This document shows, in pieces, positions 15,001-29,081 of a stretch of 64,000 bases of DNA. The notes under the pieces were generated by a model, which did not search any database, was not told the DNA's origin, and saw only the letters and a list, made by a program, of their open reading frames with translations. Each line of letters starts with the position of its first letter. The stretch's first letter is position 1. Origin of the DNA: Chrysomallon squamiferum (taxonomy: Eukaryota; Mollusca; Gastropoda; Neomphalida; Peltospiridae); assembly GCA_012295275.1 (NCBI GenBank), contig CM022667.1, positions 11,492,538 through 11,556,537 of the forward strand, read 5' to 3'. Position numbers and translations under genes: made by a program.

Positions 15001-18000
15001 AAATAGGATTCCACACAGAAAGATAGCAAGAAATTCACATTCAATCTATGATGTTCATACTGACAAACACACATACAAACATACATACACACATAAACAA
15101 ATTAAAAAATAAAACATAAAACACAAAACTATTTGTTACTGCAGTACATTTCAGAAGAATAGAAACAGCATTATTAGTAATCAATTTGTATTTTTTTTTA
15201 CCTGTAAGAAAGATAAAAATTCCAAAGAGCTTGTCCTACTAGAGTGGTCTCCCTTCTTCTTGCACTCTTTACAAACAGGAAGATGATCACATGATGACCT
15301 TTTTTCATGCAAATGGAAGAAAAACAAAAAAATTAATTAAGACAATAAACTAATAAAAAAACAAAAATAATGATGAAATTATCCAAGACATAAACAGAAA
15401 AAGAAATATAACTGATAAATAATCCATTAAGTGAAGTCAGGAAAAACAAAAATTACAGCAAATATTAATTAATACTGACATGTTTTGAATAACATGTTTT
15501 AAACAGACACTTCAACCACATCCTTACTACTATATACTATTAATCAGTTTAAATAATACTTTTTAAATCATATTAAATTTAAACAAAAGCTGTCACCATA
15601 ATGATATATACTGCTTTTATAAAAAAAATAAAAAATGAAGCTAGTGCATGAAAATATGGTTTTAATAAATGTAATAAAAACATTTATTTTTTTTTTCCTC
15701 AAAAAATTCTTGAAATATATATACATATACATAGATAGATAGATAGATGGATAGAGGGACAGAGAGATAGATATATAGATAGATAGATATATAAAATTAA
15801 TCTACTGGTTTATACTATAACAATAGTTTCATGGCAATATAATGGACTCAGTCTGTATAGTTATTTTGCCATGAGGATATTAACACAAACTTTTTTTTAA
15901 ATACAAGACTAAAGCAAAGAGACTACATTTTATTTAACATATAATTCATAATCTTTAAAGTCTATGTCTACATGACATAACATGTCACTGAGTTCATCAT
16001 TTTCTTAGTAATCGACACATCAACATAGAAAAAATAATGGCATACCTCAAATGACTATTCAAAACTGCTTGAAAGAGAACAGAAGAAAATCTAGTATAGT
16101 TGTAGTTAAAACCTCCTTCATTTTCTGATTTCTGTAGAAAATTCTGGTGAATTGCCCATTCATGATAGCTATGTCTGTAAAAAACAGAATAATTTTTTTT
16201 TTTCCTTTTTAACAAAAGACCATTATTATTATTGTTGTTATTATTATTATTATTATTTATTACTATTTATTACTGTTGTTGTTGTTTGATATTTTTATTG
16301 TTATTATTATGCACTTCTATCAAAAATAATGTGTAGTCAATAAAAACAGTGAAATATCAGCTTCCATCTTTTATTGCCATACTTTATTGTTAGCAAAGAT
16401 TGATATCTAATAATACAATGCCATTTGACTATTTATGCTTATTACTAAAGATAAACTTTATATTTGTTTCTTTTAAATTGACAGAATAAACAGTAGAATA
16501 TTTGAAGATGTTAAGTTATTTCAGTATTAATATGTGTAAGCTGTTAAATATATTAATTATTCTGTTTTGATGAGGTGACAGACAGACAAAAGGTGGAACA
16601 GACAGACAAACTGAATGAGAATGTGACAGAAATATCTTTACTGTTGTTGTTATTATGATTGTTTTAAAAGTTTTATTAATACTTTTTTTTAAATTATTAT
16701 CATGGTTTAGTTTTTCAAGAAATTAATTATAAATCATAAAAATGTAAATGAAAGATCACATGAGCAATAGCCTCTTAAGTGTTTTCTTACTATCAGTTAA
16801 ATATATTCATAATTATAAAAGTAATTTAAGTTAATATTGTGTGTGTGTGTGTGTGTGTTTGTGTGAGTTTGCATGTGCATCTGCATGCATGCAAGAGCTT
16901 TCATAAACTAGCAAATTTTTTTTTTTTAAATGTAGGAACAAAAGAAAAATAAACAAATTTACCGATCAAAGTAACTAAGACAGTCATTTTCAGGTAAAAC
17001 AGACATTTCAAAGTCTAACCAGCTAGCAAAAGTGATCTGAAATAAATATATTAATCATTTTATTTATAAACTGTTTTCAGTATTTACAAGTTGTAATATG
17101 AACTAATAACCTAAATATATACTTATTGGTTATGCTAGCAAAAGTGATCTGAAATAAATATATTAATCATTTTATTTATAAACTGTTTTCAGTATTTACA
17201 AGTTGTAATATGAACTAATAACCTAAATATATACTTATTGGTTATGCTATGTGTATCAGTTTTACTGTTTGGGTGTTTCTTTCTGGGGGATATTTTGTTT
17301 ATTTATTTGTTGTTGTTGGGTTTTTTTGGTTATTGTTGGTTTTTTCATTCACATGCTCTTTTACTGCAGTGAGTTTTCATATAATTATATATACTTTTAT
17401 TTATTTATTTAAATTTCTTTTTCTTTTTTTTTTGTTAAAGTATAATTTAAATATTAATAGTTTCAATTCTTTTTAATTCTTATATTTGAAATAAGTTTTT
17501 AATATTAATAATCACATTTTAAAAATTTAATAATTTATAATCAAAATTTTACAAATAATAATTAGATCTAGTCTTAAATGATTATGACTCTTTTAAAGTT
17601 TGCTACTAAAATTGTTTTTAAATATATATAATTACACTGGATTCTTTCAAGCACTGTTGGAACTTGTCTGATAAATATATTGTATGTGGCAGCAACTTTA
17701 CTTCAGCGCTAACTGTGTCCAAGCTTTTCTGGCTTCTTAATTCTGGTAGAAATCTCCAACACAAAAAGGTAAACTGAAACACAGATTAAAACTGTTATTT
17801 ACATACTTTAATACATATATATATATATATATTTGGTTATTCACTTAAATAACTGAATTTTATATAATCCAGGTATAACATTACATAATCCTAATAGGTC
17901 AAGAAATAAATAAAAAATATGTATTTTACAATTGTAATACCTGTTAATGGTGAAACGTGTAGTGTTATTTTTCAGTTACTCAGGACAAAGGAAAAAATAA

Positions 18001-18118
18001 GTATATACCTTTCTAGTGAGATCTGGGGGGATTATTCCATGTTTGTCATCAACGTAAGATGCAGAAACCTTCTCAAATTGCAGGAAGATAAATTTCAAAT
18101 ACTGAGACCAAAATCTGA

Positions 18119-18150
<32 letters not shown>

Positions 18151-19666
18151 TAATAGCAGAAATAGGTGTAGTAGTAGCAGCAGCAGTAATAGTAGTAAAA
18201 GTAGTACTAGTAGTAGTATCAGAAGTGGTGGTGTAGTAGTAGGAATAGGAATAATAATAATAATAATATTAATAATCATAATATTGATGATGATAATAAA
18301 TAACGATGACAACATTAATAACACTAATAATAACAGATACTATTATTAAAAACAATACTATTTTAGTAATAATAATAATAACTAAAAACAATAATTAAAA
18401 AAAAAAAAAATAATAATTTTGAAAATCAGTATCCTTCTAATATTAAACACATATTTTAAAAAATAACCAAAAATCTCAAAAAGCCAGTATTTTACTACAG
18501 AATATTACTTCACAAATTATTTTACAAGATTTATCAATAGCCTCTTCATTCCATGTGTTGTTTTTACCTCCAACATGTTTTCATTGCTGAAGCATAATTG
18601 CAAGGAAAAACAGCCGCAAGTACATCAAGAAAACTTCCAGTGGTGTTGCCATAGCGACAAACATGGCAGACATTAACTGTGATGACAGGAAACAATGGCT
18701 GCGATACACCAAAACAGGCAGCAAGGGCAGATAACCCTGTTAGGTGATGATCCTTTAAATCTGAACTCTAAAAGAAATGAGAGAAACACACATATTATAT
18801 TCAACATATAATTTTATAATGAATTTTTTTTTTTTTTTTTTTTTAAATTTTAAACTGAAATTAGAGATTTAAAGTTTAGTGTATTGTGTAAGTAATTTTT
18901 TGCTGAAAAAATTAACAAAATTTGAATATAAAAGTTGCAATATGATTATATAAACCTAAATACAGAAAGAAATACAAATATACATACATGAGATATACAT
19001 GAGTGTGTGTGTTTGTGTGCATATATGTGTATACACACACACACACAAATGTGTTACACATTCAAGCACATTTCATATATTAGGATGTTTCTCTATACTG
19101 AAAACTAAGATAAATTTGTACATTACACTCCAACATACTCTACTACTTGAAACTTTATATTTTAAGGTTTAACATAAACTACTACTGACACTGTGTACAA
19201 GATGAAAAAATCGTGTGAAGAGAGATTTGTGAATTTTTTCATGATCCGACAACATTCTCGTGAACTGCAGAATCCAGGAGATCTGTGGGGAACTGTTCCG
19301 AAGGTCAAAGGTCAAACACTTGCAGATGAAGTTTAACAAAATGTCAACAGTCTGAAACAAGAGAAATGTTTGTGTGAAGGCACCTGACAGACTGAAAATG
19401 GATGAATAAATGTTAACTGACATCTCGACATATTTTGATAGTAAATATTAAGTAATTCAGTTATCAAACAATTTTTAAAAATTATTATGAAAGTCTTTTA
19501 TAAACACACCAGTTGAAGAGTTCTGACTAGAATGGGAAATCATGAGCAGTAGTGATAACTATTACAGTAATGATTATTATTATTATTATTATTATTACCA
19601 TTTTTATTATTAATATTACTACTTCTATATTAGTTTTGCTGTTGTTGCTGTTGTTGACATTATTAC

Positions 19667-19702
<36 letters not shown>

Positions 19703-21174
19703 CATCCATGAAATATATATGTTTTCTTAAAATTATCCAAAAACGTTTTACACTTCACTTTCTATTTAAGCCAAGATACTATTCTATACCACCCCTGTAG
19801 TTATTTCAGGTTCTGCCCTGAAAAAACAAACCTGAATGTGTTTGCTCGATATGCTGGGTGATGGCAGGCTTATTTCCAAGGGAGGTAAGTCAGCTTCAAC
19901 TTTTTGTGAATTCCTAGGAATGTTCAGTTCAATTTTCTCACTGATGATAGATAACATTTCATTAACTGAAAAGGAAATATATGATTGATGAGTATGATGA
20001 TGATTATCAAAATAATACTGATGAATATGAAAATGAAGATAATGATGAAGTGTGTATGATGATTATGATGATGTTGATGGCAATGAAGAGTGAGACAACA
20101 ATATGACTATGGTTATGAGTATGATGATGATGATGATAATGATGAATGATGATAAACATAATGATCAGTTAGATTATTATTATTATGACTATATCAACAG
20201 TGACTCTAAAATAATAAACTAATTAGAAATTCAAGTCCCAGATAATATTCTTTCAACATTTTACAAAAAAGTAATTATTCAATATTATCATTAATAACCT
20301 TTGTGAAAGTTTATAAAGTAAGTTTAATAAAAATCAAATTTATAATGTAGACACTTTCTTTTTAAGATATTTAACACATCCTATCAATAATTAAATTAAT
20401 TTTTAAAAACCTATTAACCCTCAATATATCCAGTATATAAAAATATTTAGCATACCTTTTTATTTATTTGCTGTTTTTGCAAATGACATTAACTATAAAC
20501 AGACATTTTAAAAATAATAATAATAATAATAAAAAATAAAAAATAGTAATTTGCCTTTTTGTGCATTTTGATTGGATTCCCCAGATCCAGACTTGATAAT
20601 CAAGTCTTTTAACTGATCCAGTTTAAGCTGAAGTTGTTCCACTGGATCAAGTATCAGGTCTTCCATATCATCCTCATCACCTTCAAAAACACCTGCATTA
20701 CAAAATAAACAATATACCTTCTTAAAGCTTTATTTGTACTTTCATAATTATATTCTCTCTGATGTAGATGCATTCACACACACACACACACACTGCAGAC
20801 ATGCAAACAGTCACATAAACATATACAAAGACATACACAATTAAACACATACAAAAACATTTACATATATATAGATATCTAATCTTTTTATACATAAAAA
20901 TGTATATCCTAAAACAAAACAAAGGCAGAAGCAGCCATTTTTCAAAACAAACCTTCAAGAAGCTGTTGTGTTTCTTTCTTGCATGCTTCTTCGTATCTGT
21001 GGTATAAAGTTGAAGGAATTTTGTCACATTTCCTCAAAGCCTCTATCATCAACATTCTTGTGTCTGGTTTATCTGGAATCTGACAATAATGATGATGATG
21101 ATGATGATAATGGTAATATTAGTAAAAGTAATAACAATAATAATATAATAATAATAATGGTAAAAATATTTATG

Positions 21175-21206
<32 letters not shown>

Positions 21207-22247
21207 AGTAATAGTAACAATAATAATAGTAAAAGTAAAAAAATGAAAATAATGATAGCAATAATAATGATAATAATAATAATAATAGTAAAAATAAAAA
21301 TAATGACAGTAATCATCATGATCAACAACAATAATATAACAATAATAATATTAATGTTAATTTAAAAATGTTTAAAAAAGAGATATGATTACGTCAATGA
21401 AAAAAAAAAAAAAAAAAGAAATATTGCAATAATAAATAAATAAATATTCAACAAACAAATAAACAAATTATATGAGAATAATACAAACCGGTCTTGGTTT
21501 CAACAAAACAGGAAGAAACTTTCCAATGAAATATGGTTTTCTGAAGATGCTGAAAACAAAATAACCAAAGTTACAGAAAATAATAGATAAATAATATATA
21601 ATGAAACCAAAATTAGAAACTCTTCTTGAAATATCAAATATGCATTTGTCCATGTACCATGAATGTAAGTGAATGTATATATACTTTTATTTATGTTATA
21701 GGATGTAACTTCATATTGAAAACTAAGATAAATTTGTTCATTTTATATTGTAACAAGCTGTACTATTTGAAACTTTGTATTTTAAGTTTAACATAAACTA
21801 CTACTGTCACTGTGTATGAGATGAAATAATCATGTGATAAGAAATCTTGTTTTTTATTTTTTATCTATCACTCAATTTATCTTAGTGTTTTTGTATATCT
21901 ACCTATCTCTATCTCTGTCTTTCTATTGCTCTGTATCTACCTATTTATCTTTCTTTCTATGTATTTTTTGTTTTGTTTATCTATATTATTCTTGCCTGGC
22001 TTCCATCACACTAGAAGGAATTTTTCCAGTAGATTCAAAAGTTGTCACTGCTGTCATGACATCTTGTTCACATTTCTGTAAAATTTGGTAAATAAATTTA
22101 AAAAAAAGCCACAAAAAACAAACAAGTAAATAAAGAAGGAAATAAATTAAGAAACAAAGAAAGGAAGGAAGAAGGGAAACAAAAAAGAAGGAAAAAGGTA
22201 ATAAGTAAAATAACAGAAATTTACTCAAATCTTTTGTTAAATGTATT

Positions 22248-22282
<35 letters not shown>

Positions 22283-22637
22283 GATTATTATATAAACAAT
22301 AAATTCATTGGAAAAATAAACAAAGAGAACAAACTAAAGTAAATTATAAATTTCACCTCCTTTGTGGAATCTGAACTGACACTGTTGACAACTCCACTTT
22401 CTAAAGATTCCTGTAACATTTAATATATTTAAAATACAAAAATAAGATTTGTGAAGAAACGTCATAAATGTTTACATGCAGCAATATGAAATTATTTATT
22501 CAGTTTATCAGCATTTTGTTTCATCATTATCATCATTTATTTATTTTTATTCTTGCTACTACTACTAATACTGCTGCTTCTACTACTACTACTACTAATA
22601 CCTCCACCACTATTACTATAATTTCAACAACTATTAT

Positions 22638-22670
<33 letters not shown>

Positions 22671-25600
22671 CAGTATTACTACTACTACTACTATTATTAT
22701 TATTATTATTATTTACATTTCTAAGAGTAAAAAAAGAACAATAACAGAAAACAAGAATAAAATATCTTTCATATCTTGATGTTTCGTAACTATAGTAATT
22801 ATGAAACAATCATTCATTCATACAAAATGGATTTAGTCTATCAGAGAACACCATGATAGATATCTAGTAACATGAAATTAATAGCACAACAAATTTAAAG
22901 CATTTATAATATATTTAGTACTTCTTGTGCTGTTAGCAGTCTCACAGATTAAAATAATGTGTCCAACAAAAAAAAAAAAAGTGTTAGAAGCGAAAAGTTA
23001 CAGAAAGGGTTAAGCAGATTTTAAAAAAATGGAGAGGATAAGAGATTAAATATTTAAATAAATCAATTATACCTTTAAATCAGCTAATCTGGTTTTAGCC
23101 AAAGTGATGTAGTCTGATAACAAATCTCTGCATTTGGGTGGAATATAGGGTGGTCTTAAAATGTGAACCTTCAACCAAAAAACAATAAATAAAATAATAA
23201 TAATAATAAAAATAATAATATATAAAATATAGATAGACAGATACATATATATATATATATAGATATATATATATCTATCTATATATAGATATATATATAT
23301 CTATCTATATATATATATAGATAGATTTATTATATATTCTATATATATATATAAGTTCAGGACAAATCAGAAAAACAGGAGGAACAATACTGCATTTATT
23401 TACTATATTTTGTTTAATTTTAGTTATTATTTAATAATTTTTTTTTTTAATTATATTTTTTTTTTTTTTTACCAAATTTATTTATTCAATTTTTTTATTA
23501 TTTTTTTTATTATTTTTTTATTTATTTTCATATTGATTTTCCTTAATGTCTAACTCTAGGTTCTATGCTACCTTGAGATGTCTGGCTGTTTCATATGGGA
23601 CAATGTCTGTGAGAAATCTCATCAGAAATGTGAAAGATTTTCTGTTTGAGGCTGGTGACCTGCAACTATCGCCAAATGTTTCCTTAAAATAAATGAGTAA
23701 ACGTATAAATAAAAATAGATAGATAAAATCACAAATTCATTGCTGACTTGTATAATAAACACATTTTTTTAATTAATTAATTAAAAGATAGTTAAGTATG
23801 TCAATAAATAAATAAATTGTAGAGTTTCTTTAATTTTTTTTTTTGAAATTTTAGTACCATATATCATAAAATACAAAACTCAGAAGTCTATTAATAATTA
23901 TTTATTAGCAATCTACTATTTCAGGATTTTATGTTTTGTTTTCCTCATAGTAATATGGAAATATGACCTGTAAATAAATAAATAAACAAGCAAATGTTCA
24001 GCAAATGAAAATGTATTTTTCCAGAAAAGAGACTGATTAAGAAACACAGTACCTGAAACCAGTCAGAATATGACACAAAGACATGAAGACCTTCAACACA
24101 ACACTGTCGAGCCAGCAGAAAACCAACAGTTGTGTTTTCCATGTCACTGTCTTCTAAACCATCTTTCAGTAACTTGGAAATATGACCTGTAAACAAACAA
24201 ACAAACAAACAAACAAACAAACAAATAAATAAATAAATAAACAAATAAATAAATAAAGAACAAACAAATAAGCAAATAAAGAAACAAATACATAAATAAC
24301 AAATAAGCAAATAAATAAATAAACAGACAAAAAAATAAATAACAAATAAATATACAAACAAATGAACAAATAAACAAAATTTACAAATAAAAGCAAGAAA
24401 GAAACTAAGTATTTTGTTAAATCAGTAAATAAATAAATAATTTATAAAGAAAGTAAATAACTGATTATGTAAATAAAGAAACAAAGAAAGAATTAAACTA
24501 AATAATTTAGTGAATAAATAATATATAATTCTGAATATTCTTATAATTTTAATTAAAATAAATCAATAAATAAATTAATAAATAAATAAATAAATAACAA
24601 ATAAATAAATGAAAATGAAAAATGAAACAAAAAATGAATGAAAAAATGAATGAATAAAAGAATGAATAAACAAGACTGAAGGAATAAATAAAAAATTCTA
24701 ATTAAAAATCTAGTTTTCAATTTTTAACCTTTAATTTCTAGTTTTTAATTTTTAATTTTTAATTTGCCTTTTTTTTTATCTACAATGAAATATCTAACTT
24801 TTAACATTCAATTAAAAGTTTTGTTTTTAACCTTCAATTACATTTCTACATTTTTATAATTAAATTTTTAATTTTTAATCATTAAAAAAAAAAAAAAAAA
24901 AAAAAAAAATAATTTTTTACCTTTAATTAACTGCGGAGCTTCTGTGAAGCAGACGAGAAATGTTGCCAGAAAAGTGAGAATTGTCTCCCAGTTTACTTCC
25001 TGTCTGTCAAGGATTCTCTGTAAGAGGTCTACAATCTCGCCAGCCTCAAACGGAATAAACAACTGTAATTAGAAATAAATTAATTAGCAAATTAAGAAAC
25101 GATCAAATCAATAAAAATTACAATTCAGAACAAAAGTACTCAATTTATCTGTAATACAAACTGAATAAAACTAAATCAATAAATGAAATTAATGAGAAAG
25201 ATGCAATAAAGGAAGGAAATAAAGTGAAAGAAAGATAGAAAAAAACAGATAATAAAAAAATGAATAAATTAACAAATAAAGAAATACTGAATTTGAGACA
25301 AAAGCAAATTATCAGCAATTTGAAATAAATAAATACACCAAGATATATATAAATCAGAGAGAAAAAATAAAAAAAATATAAACAAATAAGAAACAACAAA
25401 AAAAAAATTCAAAGAAGGTTTCAGAAAAAGTAAGAAAAAAGAATGAAAAGGGAAAATGAGAGAGAAAGAAAAAAATAAGAAAGGTAAAAAAATAAAAAAT
25501 AAAAGCAGTCAAATTACCTGTTTATAAAAATTAGAAATACAGGTGTTTACTTTAGCAGATTTCCAGTTGCTTTGTTCTTTCAAAGCCTGAGAAACTAAAA

Positions 25601-27673
25601 CAGCAATAGATTATGAATTATTTAATTTAAAACCCCCCACTTTAAAAAAAATAAATTAAAACAATTAAAAGAAAAAAAAATTTAGGACATAACTTCTAAC
25701 GACAAGAATTTATAAATATCAGTATAATAATAAATTATAAATCAAATGCTTAAAAATTACCCACCCAACACACACACACACACAAACACATTAAAAGGAC
25801 ACACACACACACACAAAAATAATCAAAATCTAAACCAATCATGTCCACAAAATTTCTTTTTACAATTATTAAAATAATCTGAATTTGTTTAACAAAAAAA
25901 AATAATAATAACAACAAATAAATGAAATTAAAATATTCTGTTCAAAATTTGAAGTAGAAACCTTTCAGGTGAGGTTGGTAACTCATTGTGAGTGAGAGTG
26001 TGTGAGTACAGAATTTCTTCAAGCTAACTGGACTGATTTCTGTACATGGTGCAAACCAGGAAACAGTCAGCAGAGATTTTTCTTTAGACTTATCTAGAAC
26101 ATCTGAAGGAAAAAAAAATAAAAAAAAATAATATATAAAATTTGAGATTTAAATAACTGAAAACAAATATAAAAATTAAAAAATAATAATAATAAAAAAT
26201 AATGACTGTGAAAATGATAAAAAAAATAATAATTATAGCTGAAAATAATAAATAATAACAATCATAATAATAATAGAAATTAATAATGAAAATAATAATG
26301 ATGATAATAACAACAATATATATAATAATAATGATAATAAAAATATACAGTAAAATTAAAAAAAGTGAAAAAGTTTGAAAATAGAACATTCAATTACTTT
26401 TAATATATATATTAAAGATTTAACATCAAAAGTAATAACAGTAACAACAAATCAATCAAAAATAATTTAAACTTACCTGCAAATTATAGCTTATAAAAAT
26501 ACTATTGCAGAAATTTAAGTCCACGATGTTTTACTTAGAAATTTTAAATCATATAAATATGTTAAAATTCTAATGAACTATGCAGTAAAAATAAAATAAT
26601 TATAAAATACATTGTTTTTCTTATGTTAATTTAGGAGACTTACTTTTTGTTACTTCATCCAAAACAGAAATGCAAAACTGCAAAAAACAGAAAACCACTT
26701 AAGTTAAAAATTTAACAATAATGAATAACAAAAGAACCTAAAGGAAACACTCAAGTATACTAACTTAAGTTCTGTAAGAAATAAATTAATTTTTATTTTT
26801 AATTCTTCTGTCCAGATGTTAAATTCATTTTAAACATCTGTAATGGTCCTACATTGGAAAGCCTAACACAAAAATTTAATTATAAGCCAAAATCTGAAAT
26901 ATTTCTTAAATGGCTGAAAGCATAGCATTTCTTTTTTCTTCAACAGTACTCAGAGACTTATAAACACATTGTCAACCTCCCAGTTTTTTCTACTTTAATC
27001 TTTGTATATACTTTAAAACTTCTAATGAGTTTACAGCTTATAGTGTGTGTTGATATTTATGTTAATAATTTAAAACTTCATTCAGTAAAATAAACTTTTT
27101 TAAAATTACAGGGATAATTATATTTTTAAAAATTACATGTAAAAGTTACATTTTTCAATGTTTCTGATGTTTCTTCTTTTTTTCTTTTCTCTGGAAAGCC
27201 ATGGTTTATAAGAAAACATATGAACCCTGAAAAAAAAAAAAAAAAAAAAAAAAAAAATAAATAAAAAATAAAAAATTGATATCCTGTTTTAATATAAACT
27301 CAGTATACTTTGAAAAAGTAATCTAAAATTAAATGGCTTTGCCTTTAAGCATTTGTGTGTAAATATATATATATATATTTTGATGATGTCACATACTTAA
27401 AACAATAATAATATAATAAGGACATGTGTGTGTGTACATTAAGACAGTCAGATAACATTCAGAGAAACAAACAGACAAATGGACTCAGGATGAAAAATTT
27501 AACCAACAAAATGGATGATTTCTACCTTTTATAACTTCTTCTTTAAATGGTTCATTTCCTTCACAAGCACTCAACTGGAAAAGCTGGTGAGCAAGATCTT
27601 GAGTAAATTTCTCTTGTGAATGTTTGCTGAGAAAAAAACAGAAGAAACTATTGTTGATGCAGTATTGATGCAT

Positions 27674-27734
<61 letters not shown>

Positions 27735-29048
27735 ATGCGTGTGTGCATGTGTGTGTGTGTGTGTGTGTAAAACAAAACATTTATACATCTAAATCTGTGT
27801 TGATGTAAAATAATTTTTGTTTTTTACCTGTTAATAATGTTATCCAACACAACTAAACTTTTAGTATGAAGAAGCCACAAAACTTCCAGTGGTAATGAAA
27901 CCTGCAAAACATTTTAATTTTTTAATAATAAATAATAATAATAATAATAATAATAACAATAACAACAATTATGGCTACTAATACTGAAATCAGGCTTCAC
28001 ATGGAATGGTTATAGTAACAGATAATTCAAACATGGCTGTGTATAACATAGAAATGACAGCTGGTAACACAGATATGGTTACAGATGTGGTTGTGCAATT
28101 AGGTGATAAACAGTAATGTCTGGCTAATAACAGCACAAATAAATTACAAGAGGTACGAAACAGTTACCTCCCTTGTCAATACTGTAATGAAGTGACTTCT
28201 GTGAAATTGTTGTTCTTGTATAAACCTCTGGATTATTTGTAAACAGGTAACCATTTTCTCCTGAAATTATCAACAAAAATTAAACCAAAATCATTATGCA
28301 CTGAAGTATGACTTATTTTTAAACCAATAATAATTTATAATTAATTATTTTTTATTTTATTCATTCATTCATTTATTTATTTAGTTAATCAAACAGTTAT
28401 TTCATACTCTGTTCAGTGGAGTCAGAAGTTCTTTGCATTCACTGTTGCCATGGTTACACTGTATGATTTCAATAATTTTCTTTGCACACATCTCAGCTGA
28501 AGCAATATTTGATGTTTGACCTTTGGTCATGGCTTCCTGATACAGACAATGTGATACTGAAATAAATTAAAAATTTTAATTTAAATAAATAAAATTAACA
28601 AAAGTTATTTGAAACTGTTTTTTAAAAAAGTTTATAATTATAAGCAGTAATAAATTTTCATTTGTTTTAGTTTATATTTATTTATTTATTTTTTTTTTTT
28701 TTTTTTTCTAATGTGGATATTTTATTACTCTGTTACTTCATAAATTGATCTGTCTTAAAAGAATATTAAAACTAAAAATATAATATTTTTTATCAGATCA
28801 ATATGAATAAATATTTCAAAATTCTTTCTTTTATATCTTTTATTTTATATAATTCTTAATGCATTTCCTGTATATATCATGTGTTATTATGATTATTATG
28901 TTATAGCTGTCATTATTAATCTAATTCTTGTTAAATACATTTTAATGTCATTATTATTAGTTACTATTTTGATATAAATATTTTATTATTTCAGTTTATT
29001 TTTATATGTATATATATATATTATTTTTTTGCTCTTTTTTTTTTTTTA

Positions 29049-29081
<33 letters not shown>

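Larger units (their letters stand above)
7180..18114 (-). other. FANCA: FANCA exon map, exons 23-38
   Basis: Coding exons in transcript order: 23 18009-18114; 24 17636-17773; 25 16963-17036; 26 16046-16174; 27 15202-15298; 28 14814-14953; 29 14119-14224; 30 13567-13623; 31 12153-12239; 32 11208-11305; 33 9646-9793; 34 9146-9208; 35 8607-8761; 36 8017-8155; 37 7448-7540; 38 7180-7248. Every junction joins in frame with AG acceptors and GT donors, and the stop TGA ends at 7180. Exon 33 holds [14 protein letters not shown], matching human PDWLSAAALHFAI. Exon 36 begins LLTHL, matching human LLSYF. The last exon codes for 22 residues and stops where human FANCA continues for a further low-conservation tail. 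The first 18 bp or so of exon 25 and its acceptor are tandemly duplicated. Confidence 0.9.

Noticed and set aside
23945-24396. Phe/Leu/Tyr/Cys-rich frames resembling multi-pass membrane proteins
   Set aside because: Arise from AAAC/AAAT repeats around FANCA exon 12; only the exon 12 segment is real coding sequence.
27485-27808. His/Thr and Cys/Val frames of 60-96 residues
   Set aside because: Translations of the GT/CA microsatellite, though the minus-strand one overlaps true FANCA exon 7 in its second half.
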